Part shown: positions 1-7,799 of the stretch, in pieces
Position numbering within the stretch: the stretch's first letter is position 1
Layout of the letters: each line of letters begins with the position of its first letter
Notes under the pieces: generated by a model
The model's input: only the letters and a program-made list of their open reading frames with translations
What the model was told of the DNA's origin: nothing
The model's database searches: none
Program-made: the position numbers and the translations under genes
From: Candidatus Aalborgicola danicus
GTDB taxonomy: Bacteria > Pseudomonadota > Gammaproteobacteria > Burkholderiales > Burkholderiaceae_C
Direction of reading: 5' to 3'
Assembly: GCA_016703945.1 (NCBI GenBank)
Contig: JADJBC010000016.1
Span: 62,001-126,000 of the forward strand
Length of the DNA: 64,000 bases

Positions 1-59
1 ACGGCGTCACCATCCTCAATCCATTCCTCACCACGCCCGCCGAGTTGGGCTTGGGCTAA
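1..59 (+). CDS. C-terminal tail of an upstream gene, cut by the window edge
   Basis: An open frame enters from the left edge and ends at the TAA at 57-59; the last residues are NPFLTTPAELGLG. It lies 76 bp before hisC. Histidinol dehydrogenase (hisD) is the usual upstream neighbour of hisC in related Betaproteobacteria, but these few residues carry no recognisable motif, so the identity is inferred from position only. Confidence 0.35.
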   Translation, partial: GVTILNPFLTTPAELGLG

Positions 60-135
60 TCGACAGCCATCGAAAAACCATCAAAAAAACGGACCCCAAA
101 GCGATAACCGTCCAACCGACAGGAAACTTCTACGC

Positions 136-1278
136 ATGACCGCACCAGCCAGCACTGCCCCCCCCGATTTGGATGCCATCATCCAGCGCCGCATCCGCCA
201 GGACGTGTTATCCATGCACGCCTACGCCATCCAAGACTCGATGGGTATGGTCAAGCTCGACGCCATGGAGAACCCGCACCGCCTGCCCGCAGAATTGCAG
301 GACGCGCTGGGCAAACGCCTCGGCGCGCTGGCGCTGAACCGCTACCCGGATGGCCGCGTCAACGACCTGCGCCACGCACTGGCTGCTTATGCCCAAATGC
401 CCGACGGCTGCGACATCATGCTGGGCAACGGCTCGGACGAACTGATTTCGCTCCTTGCCATGGCCTGCGATGTTCCTTGCGACCCGGTGACCGGCAAAAA
501 GCCGGTGATCCTGGCGCCACTGCCCGGCTTCGTGATGTACGCGATGAGCGCTACCTTGCAGGGGCTGGATTTTGTCGGTGTGACTCTGACCGCCGACTTT
601 GAGTTGGACGAAGCGGCCATGCTGGCGGCCATCACCCAACACCAGCCCGCCATCGTCTATCTGGCCTACCCCAACAACCCGACGGCCAACCTGTGGAAAG
701 CCGACGCCATGGCCCGCATCATTGACGCTACCGGCGCGGTGGGGGGGCTGGCAGTGATTGACGAGGCCTACCAGCCATTCTCCAGCCGCACCTACCTGGA
801 CACCATCCGCGCCCAACCCGAACAACATACCCACGTGCTGCTGATGCGCACCCTGAGCAAGTTCGGCCTGGCGGGCGTACGCCTGGGTTACATGATGGGA
901 CCCAAGGCCCTGATCGCCCAGATCGACAAGGTGCGCCCGCCCTACAACATCAGCGTGCTGAACTACGAATGTGCGTTGTTTGCGCTGGAACATGCGGATG
1001 TGTTTGCCGCACAAGCCACCGAATTGCGCGCCCAGCGCACCCGCTTACTCGCTGCCTTGCGTGCCATGCCGGGCGTGAAAGCCTGGGACAGCGACGCCAA
1101 CATGATTCTGGTGCGTGTGCCCGACGCGCAAAAAGCCTTTGACGGGTTGAAGGCGCGCGGCGTGCTGGTCAAGAACGTTTCTAAAATGCACCCATTGCTG
1201 GCCCAATGTTTGCGTCTCACCGTCGGCACGGCTGACGAGAATACCCGCCTGTTGGCCGCCCTTTTGGAATCTCTATGA
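136..1278 (+). CDS. hisC: Histidinol-phosphate aminotransferase
   Basis: A 380-residue class II pyridoxal-phosphate aminotransferase. It converts imidazole acetol-phosphate and glutamate to histidinol-phosphate in cytoplasmic histidine synthesis. The PLP lysine is K242 in TLSKFGLAGVRLGY, matching the family SK-x4-AGxRxGY motif. YPNNPTANL is the conserved substrate and cofactor loop, and VIDEAY precedes the lysine as expected. The ATG at 136 follows an AGGAAA element. The stop overlaps the hisB start in an ATGA junction, so the two are translationally coupled. Length is slightly above the usual 350-370 residues because of an N-terminal extension rich in Ala and Pro. Confidence 0.95.
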   Translation: MTAPASTAPPDLDAIIQRRIRQDVLSMHAYAIQDSMGMVKLDAMENPHRLPAELQDALGKRLGALALNRYPDGRVNDLRHALAAYAQMPDGCDIMLGNGSDELISLLAMACDVPCDPVTGKKPVILAPLPGFVMYAMSATLQGLDFVGVTLTADFELDEAAMLAAITQHQPAIVYLAYPNNPTANLWKADAMARIIDATGAVGGLAVIDEAYQPFSSRTYLDTIRAQPEQHTHVLLMRTLSKFGLAGVRLGYMMGPKALIAQIDKVRPPYNISVLNYECALFALEHADVFAAQATELRAQRTRLLAALRAMPGVKAWDSDANMILVRVPDAQKAFDGLKARGVLVKNVSKMHPLLAQCLRLTVGTADENTRLLAALLESL

Positions 1279-1901
1279 ACTCGCTGATTGAAATCCCCCA
1301 AACGGGAACCCCAGACCGCATTGCCGAGGTCACCCGCAACACCGCCGAGACCCGTATCCGTGTCAAGGTCAACCTAGACGGCACGGGCCAGGCGCGGCTC
1401 TCCACCGGCATCGGTTTCTTCGACCACATGCTGGACCAGATTGCCCGCCACGGTTTGATTGACCTGGACATCGAGGCCGATGGTGATTTGCATATCGACG
1501 GTCATCACACGGTCGAAGACGTGGGCATCACGCTGGGCCAGGCCTTTCACCAGGCCGTGGGCGACAAAAAAGGCATCCGCCGCTACGGCCACGCCTATGT
1601 GCCGCTGGACGAAGCCTTGAGCCGCGTCGTCATCGATTTTTCCGGCCGCCCGGGTCTGGTCATGGATGTGCCGTTCAAGAGCGGCATGATCGGCTCCTTC
1701 GACACCCAACTGACGCACGAGTTCTTCCAGGGCTTTGTCAACCATGCTTTGGTGACCCTGCACATCGACAATCTCAAGGGCGAAAACGCCCACCACCAGG
1801 CTGAAACCGTGTTCAAGGCCTTTGCCCGCGCACTGCGCGCCGCGCTGGAACGCGACCCGCGGGCAGCAGGTATCATCCCGTCGACCAAGGGTTCGCTCTA
1901 G
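1275..1901 (+). CDS. hisB: Imidazoleglycerol-phosphate dehydratase
   Basis: A 208-residue monofunctional HisB that dehydrates imidazole-glycerol-phosphate to imidazole-acetol-phosphate. It has no N-terminal histidinol-phosphatase domain, unlike the enterobacterial fusion. The two metal-binding signatures are present: GFFDHMLDQIARHG around D50-H51, and DGHHTVEDVGITLG with H77, H78 and E81. The C-terminal half carries the second copy (THEFFQGFVNHA and the following HHQAET). The start overlaps hisC by four bases. After its stop there is a 65-bp spacer containing an R1 repeat before hisH. Confidence 0.95.
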   Translation: MNSLIEIPQTGTPDRIAEVTRNTAETRIRVKVNLDGTGQARLSTGIGFFDHMLDQIARHGLIDLDIEADGDLHIDGHHTVEDVGITLGQAFHQAVGDKKGIRRYGHAYVPLDEALSRVVIDFSGRPGLVMDVPFKSGMIGSFDTQLTHEFFQGFVNHALVTLHIDNLKGENAHHQAETVFKAFARALRAALERDPRAAGIIPSTKGSL

Positions 1902-1918
1902 TTTTGTAAGGTAAATAG

Positions 1919-1966
1919 GGCTGCAGCCCTCGTAGAAGCTGCGCAGGCAGCTACTGAAAAGATAGC
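1919..1966 (+). repeat. R1 interspersed repeat, hisB-hisH spacer
   Basis: Contains AGCCCTCGTAGAAG, then GCGCAGGCAGCTACT and a closing GATAGC. This is the same arrangement as the other R1 copies near 4.1, 5.6, 22.0, 22.5, 26.6, 38.8 and 47.1 kb (core AGCCCTCGTGGAATATGCG, then CAAGCAGCTAC and an AT-rich arm ending TAGC). It fills nearly the whole spacer and ends directly at the hisH ATG, so hisH has no clear Shine-Dalgarno sequence of its own. Confidence 0.75.
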
Positions 1967-2630
1967 ATGAAGAAAAAAGTTGCGGTGGTGGATTACGGCA
2001 TGGGCAATTTGCGTTCGGTCACGCAGGCTGTCATGCATGTGGCGGCCGACGCCGGTGTCGAAGTGGTCTGGGCCCGCACCCCGGCCGAGGTCATGGCCGC
2101 CGACCGCGTGGTGTTGCCGGGTCAAGGCGGCATGCGTGACTGCATGCGTGAGCTGCACCAGAGCGGCATGTATGGCGCCGTCATGCACGCCGCGCAGCAC
2201 AAGCCGCTGATGGGCGTGTGTGTGGGCATGCAGATGCTGCTGGACCACAGCGCCGAACTGGACACCCCCTGCCTGGGTCTGATATCCCGGCGAGGTCGTC
2301 AAATTTGAGCTCGCAGGGCAGATCCAGCCCGATGGCAGCCGTTACAAGGTGCCGCAAATGGGCTGGAACCAGGTCTGGCACAGCAATCTGGGCCACCCCC
2401 GGCCACACCCCGTATGGGGCGACGTGCCAGATGGCAGCTACTTCTATTTTGTGCACAGTTACTACGCACGACCGTCGGATGCACGCCACAGCGCAGGTGA
2501 AACCGACTACGGTCAGCGCTTTTCGGCTGCAATAGCGCGCGATAATATTTTCGCTACCCAGTTTCACCCTGAAAAAAGTGCCGACCACGGTCTCTCGCTC
2601 TACCGCAACTTCCTTCACTGGAAACCCTGA
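1967..2630 (+). pseudogene. hisH: Imidazole glycerol phosphate synthase glutaminase subunit, frameshifted
   Basis: HisH is the glutaminase partner of HisF and delivers ammonia for imidazole ring closure. The first part (1967 to about 2284) has the class I glutamine amidotransferase start VDYGMGNLRS, the oxyanion region LPGQGG and the nucleophile C85 in GVCVGMQ. The frame then shifts and stops at 2308. The rest continues in another frame to 2630, with KVPQMGWN, FVHSYY and the catalytic His-Glu of QFHPEKS. Removing one base from ATAT at 2282-2285 restores a single 220-residue protein of normal length. As given the protein is split between its catalytic residues and would be inactive. Sequencing error and true mutation cannot be separated here. 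Confidence 0.88.
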
Positions 2631-2689
2631 CACCTCTGCTCCTTTCGGGCTTCTCGTCGCTATCCCCTTCCCTCCAACTTTGAAGCATC

Positions 2690-3430
2690 ATGCTTTTAAT
2701 TCCTGCTATTGACTTAAAAGACGGTCACTGTGTGCGCCTGAAACAGGGCGATATGAACCAATCCACGATCTTCAGCGAAGACCCGGGCGAAATGGCACGT
2801 AGCTGGGTCGACAAGGGCGCGCGGCGTCTGCATCTGGTGGACCTGAACGGCGCGTTTGCCGGCCACCCCAAAAACGAAATAGCGATTCGCAAGATTCTCA
2901 AGTCCGTGGGCAGCGAAGTCGATGTGCAACTGGGCGGCGGTATCCGTGACCTGGACACCATCGAGCGTTACCTGGATGCCGGCCTGCGCTACGTCATCAT
3001 CGGCACCGCAGCGGTCAAGAACCCCGGTTTCCTGCAGGACGCCTGCACCGCCTTTGGCGGCCACATCATCGTCGGCCTGGATGCGCGCGACGGCAAAGTC
3101 GCCACCGACGGCTGGAGCAAGCTGACCCGCCACGATGTCATCGATCTGGGCAAGAAGTTCGAAGACTACGGCGTCGAATCCATCATCTACACCGACATCG
3201 GCCGCGACGGCATGCTCAGTGGCATCAACATCGAAGCCACCGTCAAGCTGGCCCAGGCCTTAACCATTCCGGTGATTGCCTCGGGCGGCCTCTCCAACAT
3301 GGCCGACATCGAGGCCCTGTGTGCGGTCGAAGACGACGGCGTGGAAGGCGTGATCTGCGGCCGCGCCATCTACAGCGGCGACCTGGACTTTGAAGCGGCC
3401 CAGGACCTGGCGGATGAGTTGAACGGCTAA
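2690..3430 (+). CDS. hisA: ProFAR isomerase (1-(5-phosphoribosyl)-5-[(5-phosphoribosylamino)methylideneamino]imidazole-4-carboxamide isomerase)
   Basis: A 246-residue (beta/alpha)8 barrel that performs the Amadori rearrangement of ProFAR to PRFAR, the substrate of HisH-HisF. The general base D8 lies in IPAIDLKDG and the general acid D131 in IVGLDARDG. The duplicated phosphate-binding loops are visible as QLGGGIRD and ASGGLSN. Length and start agree with the family. hisF and hisI normally follow, but here a toxin-antitoxin pair begins about 70 bp later, so the histidine cluster is split and the remaining genes must lie elsewhere. Confidence 0.95.
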   Translation: MLLIPAIDLKDGHCVRLKQGDMNQSTIFSEDPGEMARSWVDKGARRLHLVDLNGAFAGHPKNEIAIRKILKSVGSEVDVQLGGGIRDLDTIERYLDAGLRYVIIGTAAVKNPGFLQDACTAFGGHIIVGLDARDGKVATDGWSKLTRHDVIDLGKKFEDYGVESIIYTDIGRDGMLSGINIEATVKLAQALTIPVIASGGLSNMADIEALCAVEDDGVEGVICGRAIYSGDLDFEAAQDLADELNG

Positions 3431-3461
3431 ACCGTACAGGCGCTGGCGGGAACCCCCTTCT

Positions 3462-3485
3462 ACTTGCATTACATTCTGTACAAGT
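3462..3485 (+). promoter_or_regulatory. Candidate operator of the yefM-yoeB pair
   Basis: ACTTG at 3462-3466 faces CAAGT at 3481-3485, and the right half contains TGTACA (3477-3482). YefM antitoxins of the E. coli type bind palindromes with a TGTACA core. The site lies 16 bp before the antitoxin start, next to an AAAGGAG Shine-Dalgarno sequence. The assignment is by motif and position only. Confidence 0.4.
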
Positions 3486-3500
3486 TGAAAGGAGTCTGAG

Positions 3501-3755
3501 GTGAAGGTCGTAACCTATTCTGAAGCCCGCAGCGCACTAAAAACCTTGCTTGATCGGGTGCATGACGATGCAGACGTTATGGTGATCAGCCGCCGCGACG
3601 GGGCTGATGCCGTTGTCATGTCACTAGATCACTACCAAAGCATCATGGAAACCATGCATCTGCTTGGTACCCCCGCCAATGCGGCACATCTTGCCAAGTC
3701 GATCGCGCAGCACAAGGTAGGCAAGGCGCTGCGGCGCGATTTGTTACCGACCTGA
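3501..3755 (+). CDS. yefM: YefM/Phd-family antitoxin
   Basis: An 84-residue protein with the classic YefM N-terminus (MKVVTYSEARSALKTLLDRV) followed by VISRRDGADAVVMSLDHYQSI. In this family the N-terminal domain dimerises and binds the operator, while the C-terminal segment wraps and neutralises the RNase toxin. The GTG start at 3501 follows AAAGGAG. A YoeB-like frame follows directly. A type II toxin-antitoxin pair downstream of hisA is probably an insertion, since hisF is expected at this position. Confidence 0.9.
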   Translation: MKVVTYSEARSALKTLLDRVHDDADVMVISRRDGADAVVMSLDHYQSIMETMHLLGTPANAAHLAKSIAQHKVGKALRRDLLPT

Positions 3756-3759
3756 CTGG

Positions 3760-4038
3760 ATCGGCCGAAGCACGGCGCGTGCCATCCGCTTTACGCCTGC
3801 CGCGTGGGAAGACTGCCTGTACTGGCAGGGCCAAGACAAAAAGACTCTCAAACGCATCAACGCCCTGATCGACGCGCCGGTGCGCGAGCCGTTTATCGGC
3901 ATTGGCAAGCCCGAGCCTTTGCTGGGCAACTTGGCCGGTTATTGGTCACGCCGAATTGATGAAACCCACCGACTGGTATATGCCGTAAACGATGCCGATC
4001 TGGACGTGATCGCGTGTCGGGGGCATTACGATGATTGA
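3760..4038 (+). CDS. yoeB: YoeB-family mRNA interferase toxin with no canonical start codon
   Basis: The frame from 3760 encodes RAIRFTPAAWEDCLYWQG, then KTLKRINALID, GKPEPLLGNL, GYWSRRIDETHRLVYAV and CRGHYDD before the TGA at 4036-4038. This matches YoeB along its whole length, and the catalytic Glu (KPEP), Arg (SRRI) and C-terminal His (GHYDD) are all there. YoeB cuts mRNA in the ribosomal A site. The frame opens after an in-frame TAG at 3718-3720 and contains no ATG, GTG or TTG before the conserved region. The best-placed start codon would be the ATC at 3760, five bases after the antitoxin stop, possibly a former ATG. The toxin may therefore be silenced, or expressed weakly by coupling. 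Confidence 0.72.
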   Translation: MGRSTARAIRFTPAAWEDCLYWQGQDKKTLKRINALIDAPVREPFIGIGKPEPLLGNLAGYWSRRIDETHRLVYAVNDADLDVIACRGHYDD

Positions 4039-4060
4039 GTGACTGTATTAGACGCATAGT

Positions 4061-4350
4061 CGGCGTTCTTCATGGGGAGTAGACGACCGCCTGAAACACG
4101 AGTTTGCTACTATATACGTAGCGATATATCTATATTCTACGAGGGTTGGAGGCTCAAAACGCTTAGGGATTTTGGTGGAAAGGCTGTTGCGGCGGCGCAC
4201 GGCGTGGCTTTCGTTCTCCGGCGCGCGTCGCGGGCGGTCCGGGTTGGTTTGCGGACTCTGTTGCGTCAACCCCTTGGATTGTGCGGCCACCCTGTGGCAG
4301 CCGCGAGTGCGGCCTGCGCCCGCAAGCCCCACCGCCCGCCTTGGGCGTGG
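4061..4350 (+). repeat. Long inverted repeat, copy A (about 290 bp)
   Basis: Matches the reverse complement of 5403-5691 along its length, by eye about 80-85 percent. Shared blocks include ATGGGG, GACGACCGCCTG, CGGCGTGGCTTTCG, TTCTCCGGC, GGTTGGTTTGCGGACTC, TTGCGTCAACCCCTTGG and the GCCCGCAAGCCCCACC end. An R1 repeat is nested inside at 4103-4160 (in minus orientation). The translated frames look like repeat-derived shadows and not genes. It begins about 20 bp after the yoeB stop. Confidence 0.8.
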
Positions 4351-4352
4351 GG

Positions 4353-4736
4353 TTTGCTGCGATGGAGACAATTACCTGTTCAGACGCACTGTAGTCATTG
4401 CAGATGGCGATCTGCCTCCTACAAAGCGGGTTTTTCCGGTGGCAATGGCGCTTGAGACGACAGGACGTGATGTTAAGTTGGCGGTTTCTGGAGGCTCAGC
4501 CAGCGGCTCCAAAGGGGCGTAACCGGTCATACAGATTGGGCTTCCAATTCGTTGGGGGCACGACAAAAATCCGGTAAGCTTCCTGGCGACTTTGTCATTT
4601 CCAATATACCTGTACATTTAACCAGCTGCCAGATGTAAGTACATGATTCTCAAGAAGATTCTTAGAATTTCCCCCCAGTGTTATCCGACTGGTGTACATG
4701 TTATCCGGCAAAACTGCCGGATACATCAAAAACCTT
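4353..4736. other. Stretch without a recognisable gene
   Basis: Between inverted repeat A and the zinc-ribbon gene. Short frames exist on both strands, but none shows a domain, a credible ribosome binding site, or continuity with a neighbour. The segment has a lower GC content toward its right end, unlike the flanking housekeeping DNA. It probably belongs to the same acquired patch. Confidence 0.5.
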
Positions 4737-5096
4737 ATGCCGTTCTGCCCAAAGTGCGCCACGACAGGCGATGACAATGCGACCGTCTGCACTGTCTGTG
4801 GCGCCCCTCTGCCCTTGTCACCGGAAATAGCCGCGATTGGACTTCCTGAGCCACAACCCATTACCAAACGTAAGATCATTGCGATCATTCTTGGCCTATT
4901 GAGCATGTGGCTTGGCGGTCTGTTGTTCCAGTTGACTGGCGGTCTACTTTTACTTGTTGGTCTGTCGCTTGCGTGTTGGCTGTACATGGCGAAAGGCAAA
5001 GTGTCATTGTTCTTCGCATATATCTGTTGTGCCGTTTTCCTGGTTTTGGCGTTTGTTGTTTTTGCGGTGCTTGGCGCGGCGGTCAACAGCAGGTAG
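4737..5096 (+). CDS. Small zinc-ribbon membrane protein, function unknown
   Basis: A 119-residue protein starting MPFCPKCATTGDDN. CPKC and CTVCGAPL form a zinc-ribbon pair in the first 30 residues. About 25 polar residues follow, then two to three hydrophobic helices (IIAIILGLLSMWLGGLLF, LLLLVGLSLACWLYM and FFAYICCAVFLVLAFVVF). The ATG at 4737 places the zinc ribbon at the N-terminus as usual for such proteins; an upstream ATG at 4692 in the same frame is possible. The gene sits inside a pair of inverted repeats with a SUKH fragment. I do not recognise a specific function. Membrane topology and metal binding are inferred from sequence. Confidence 0.65.
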   Translation: MPFCPKCATTGDDNATVCTVCGAPLPLSPEIAAIGLPEPQPITKRKIIAIILGLLSMWLGGLLFQLTGGLLLLVGLSLACWLYMAKGKVSLFFAYICCAVFLVLAFVVFAVLGAAVNSR

Positions 5097-5214
5097 AGCG
5101 GATGAAAGAAGTAAGGCTTCGTATTCGATTGATCGGATCGTCAACGGCGGTCAGCATATTCGCCATTTTTCGGAACGAAGTGCGCCGTTGTCGCCTGTTC
5201 ATCGCCGACGTTAA

Positions 5215-5402
5215 GACGCAAACCATGCCTTTGACCTCGCTGAATCATTCTTGCTAGATGCAGAGCGTGAGCTTGGAGCAAGCCTTCCCAAGTCCTATCG
5301 GCTTGCTATGGTGCGGGAAAACGGCGGCGAACTCGCTACCGATGAAGATGACTGGCAGCGGTACCCAATACCGGGTATTGCCTGCATCGCAATCAAACCC
5401 TA
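5215..5402 (+). pseudogene. SUKH (SMI1/KNR4) immunity-type domain fragment
   Basis: The frame encodes AFDLAESFLLDAERELGA, then LPKSYRLAMVRENGGEL and DDWQRYPI. This resembles the SUKH superfamily start (helix with AExxLGxxLPxxYR, then NGG and a short strand). The frame opens after a TAA at 5212-5214 without a normal start and runs into inverted repeat B, so both ends are missing. SUKH proteins are commonly immunity proteins against contact-dependent or Rhs/YD toxins, but no toxin gene is visible here. Treated as a remnant. Confidence 0.6.
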
Positions 5403-5691
5403 CATCCAAGGCGGGCGGTGGGGCTTGCGGGCGCAGGCCGTACTCGCGGCGGCCACAGAGTGTGCGCACAAACCAAGGGGTTGACGCAACAGAGTCCGCA
5501 AACCAACCCGGTCCGCCCGCGACGCGAGCCGGAGAACGAAAGCCACGCCGTCCGCCGCCGCGAGAGGCAGTCCAGCAAAATCTTTAAGCTCTTTAGCCCT
5601 CCAGCCCACGTGGAATATAGTGATATCGCTAGAAATATAGTAGCAAAATCGCATTCCAGGCGGTCGTCGATACCCCATGATGAACGCCGCC
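5403..5691 (-). repeat. Long inverted repeat, copy B
   Basis: Reverse-complement partner of 4061-4350. It truncates the SUKH fragment on its left and stops about 45 bp short of the sensor kinase stop codon on its right. An R1 repeat (plus orientation, 5590-5644) is nested at the matching place, with GCCCACGTGGAATATAG and a TAGTAGC end. The two copies could allow inversion of the enclosed 1.05 kb by recombination. Confidence 0.8.
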
Positions 5692-5735
5692 TATGGTGGT
5701 ATTGCTTGCCACCAGGTTCTCGGCTCACTGCGGCC

Positions 5736-7799
5736 TTAGATCGCGCCTTCTTGTGCGTCCTCACACGGCAACCAGATTCCAAACACCGCACCGGCGGAGT
5801 CTTCACCGGCATCGCGCCGGTTGGCCGCTGTAATGGCACCGCCGTAGCGCTCTACCAGCCCTACACTGATCCACAGGCCCAGGCCGTTGCCATCGTTTTT
5901 GGTGGTGAAGAAGGGGCTGAACAATCGTTCCCGGATGGTGTCGCTCAGACCCGCGCCTGTGTCGCAGACCCCACACAGCACACCGGTGCGGCCCTGTGTT
6001 TCGGCGCTGTCAGCGGTGCGCAGCGTCAGCGTGCCGCCCTCCGGCATGGCCTGAATGGCGTTGATCATCAGGTTGATCAGCACACGCTGCAGTTCCTGCC
6101 GGTTGAAGGGCACGAGCCGCGTGGCGGTCAGCGATCGCTCGACATGGATGTTGGTGTGGGCCAGCAAATGTTCCACCAGCACCAGTGAGCTGCTCAACGC
6201 TTGGTTGACGTCCACTGGTTCGACATAACCCGCGTAGTCGTTGGGGCGGGCGTATTGCAGCAACTGGGTCACGATCAGGCGCATGCGGTCCACCTGCTGG
6301 TCCATCAGCTTCAGCTCGGCCTGCACCGGCTCGGCATGCCGGCCCAAAAGCTCGCGCACCAGGTCCAGATTGCCCTGCATCACAGCAATCGGGTTGTTGA
6401 TTTCGTGGGCCACACTGGCGGTCAGTTGGCCAATGGCGGCCAGCTTTTCCGACTTGACCAGTTGCGCTTGCGCGGCCTGCAAAGACTGGTTGCTGAGAGA
6501 CAACTCCTGCGTGCGCTCGGCCACCATGGCGTCCAGCTCTTCACCCCAACGCCGAAGGGCGGTGGTCTTGTCCGCAATCACGTCGAGCAGCTGGTCCAGG
6601 TGGTTGGCCAGTGCACCCAGTTCGTCTTGCGCGACCACTTCGCCAACGCGTGCGGTGGACTCGCCTTCTTCAACGCGCCGCATGGTGTCGTTCATTCGCT
6701 CTACGGGCTGGAAAATGCTGCGTGCCCGGCGCATGGAGAACCAGGCCGCCAGCACCATGGCCACGGCAAAAATGCCCACGATGAGCGCCAGGATGCCGAA
6801 CTTGGTCATGCGGTAGGGCGTCTCCAAAAATCCCACGTACAGCATGCCTACACGCTGGCCTGTGCCGTCCACCAGCGGTTCATAGCCCGACACATACCAG
6901 TCGTTGACCACAAAGGCGCGGTCCAGCCAGGTCTCGCCACGGTCCAGCACGGCGTCATGTACAGCTTGCGACACACGGGTGCCAATGGCACGTTTGTCCT
7001 GGAACAGGCGCACGTTGGTGGTGATGCGTACATCGTCCAGAAACAGGGTGGCCGTGCCAACGCTGCCCAGCGGCAGCGATCCTTCGGGGTAGACGATTTT
7101 GTTGATATGGTCGATCAGCGGCAGATTCTGGTTGAGCAGCACCCCGGCACGCAGCCAGGCCACGATTCTCCCTGCCGCATCGCGCACGGCAACGTTCGAA
7201 AGCATGACCAGCGCCCGGCTCTCGTGCGTGCGGGTGCTGGCGATGGCGCTTGCGGTGGGGAGGATGGGGATGTTCAAGCGCTCCGCCAGGTGTGGAGCCA
7301 GTGCCATGAGTTCGCTCTGGCTCAGGCGCTGAATCGGTGCGGCGGCCCCGTCATTGGGGGTGTCTGTGGACATACTGCTTGCTGCGCCAGCGTGCAGCGG
7401 CGCGTTGGCGCCTTGCCAACTGGCGGTCAATAGCTGTCCCTGTGGGCTGTATAGGTTGATGAAGTCAAAACCTAGGCGTTGTTGGGCCTGCGTGAGTTGA
7501 AGCGTGAGTGCCTGGGTGTTGTTGCCGCTGACTGCCAGCACCAGAGCGTGCGATTCGGCGATGGCACGGGTGCCAGTCCCTACCTCGTTTTGCACCTGAC
7601 CAAAATAGCCGTGGGCCACCGCCAGGTCACTGCGCACTTTGGTGATCAGCAAGCGGTCAAAAGCCGAGTTGCCCCATACGACCAGTGCACCCAGCAACAA
7701 CGGCAATACGACCAAGAGCGGTAGCAGCGACAACACCATCAACTTGTGGCGTACCGACAGGTCGTGCCACAGCCGGTGCGACACAGCATTGAGACTCAT
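5736..7799 (-). CDS. Membrane sensor histidine kinase, partner of the sigma-54 regulator
   Basis: A 687-residue kinase when started at the ATG at 7799, which overlaps the upstream regulator stop as ATGA; an ATG at 7811 is also in frame. Order: transmembrane helix (VLSLLPLLVVLPLLLGALVV), a periplasmic cache-like sensor of about 290 residues, a second helix (FGILALIVGIFAVAMVLAAW), HAMP, a coiled segment, HisKA with H465 in ASVAHEINNPIAV, and HATPase with N box NLMINAIQAMPEGG, DTGAGL and GNGLGLWIS. The ligand is unknown. The pair faces the formate dehydrogenase operon, whose leader has a sigma-54 promoter, so that operon is its likely target. Confidence 0.9.
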   Translation of the reverse strand: MSLNAVSHRLWHDLSVRHKLMVLSLLPLLVVLPLLLGALVVWGNSAFDRLLITKVRSDLAVAHGYFGQVQNEVGTGTRAIAESHALVLAVSGNNTQALTLQLTQAQQRLGFDFINLYSPQGQLLTASWQGANAPLHAGAASSMSTDTPNDGAAAPIQRLSQSELMALAPHLAERLNIPILPTASAIASTRTHESRALVMLSNVAVRDAAGRIVAWLRAGVLLNQNLPLIDHINKIVYPEGSLPLGSVGTATLFLDDVRITTNVRLFQDKRAIGTRVSQAVHDAVLDRGETWLDRAFVVNDWYVSGYEPLVDGTGQRVGMLYVGFLETPYRMTKFGILALIVGIFAVAMVLAAWFSMRRARSIFQPVERMNDTMRRVEEGESTARVGEVVAQDELGALANHLDQLLDVIADKTTALRRWGEELDAMVAERTQELSLSNQSLQAAQAQLVKSEKLAAIGQLTASVAHEINNPIAVMQGNLDLVRELLGRHAEPVQAELKLMDQQVDRMRLIVTQLLQYARPNDYAGYVEPVDVNQALSSSLVLVEHLLAHTNIHVERSLTATRLVPFNRQELQRVLINLMINAIQAMPEGGTLTLRTADSAETQGRTGVLCGVCDTGAGLSDTIRERLFSPFFTTKNDGNGLGLWISVGLVERYGGAITAANRRDAGEDSAGAVFGIWLPCEDAQEGAI

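Noticed and set aside
4172..4522. Open frame inside inverted repeat A
   Set aside because: The frame is not kept in copy B and the product is Arg/Pro-rich without a domain.
5418..6188. 256-codon frame across inverted repeat B and the end of the kinase gene
   Set aside because: It joins repeat sequence to antisense kinase; no domain or start signal.
6201..7433. 410-codon open frame opposite the sensor kinase
   Set aside because: Antisense to a gene with clear kinase motifs; the His-rich, low-complexity product is a typical high-GC shadow.
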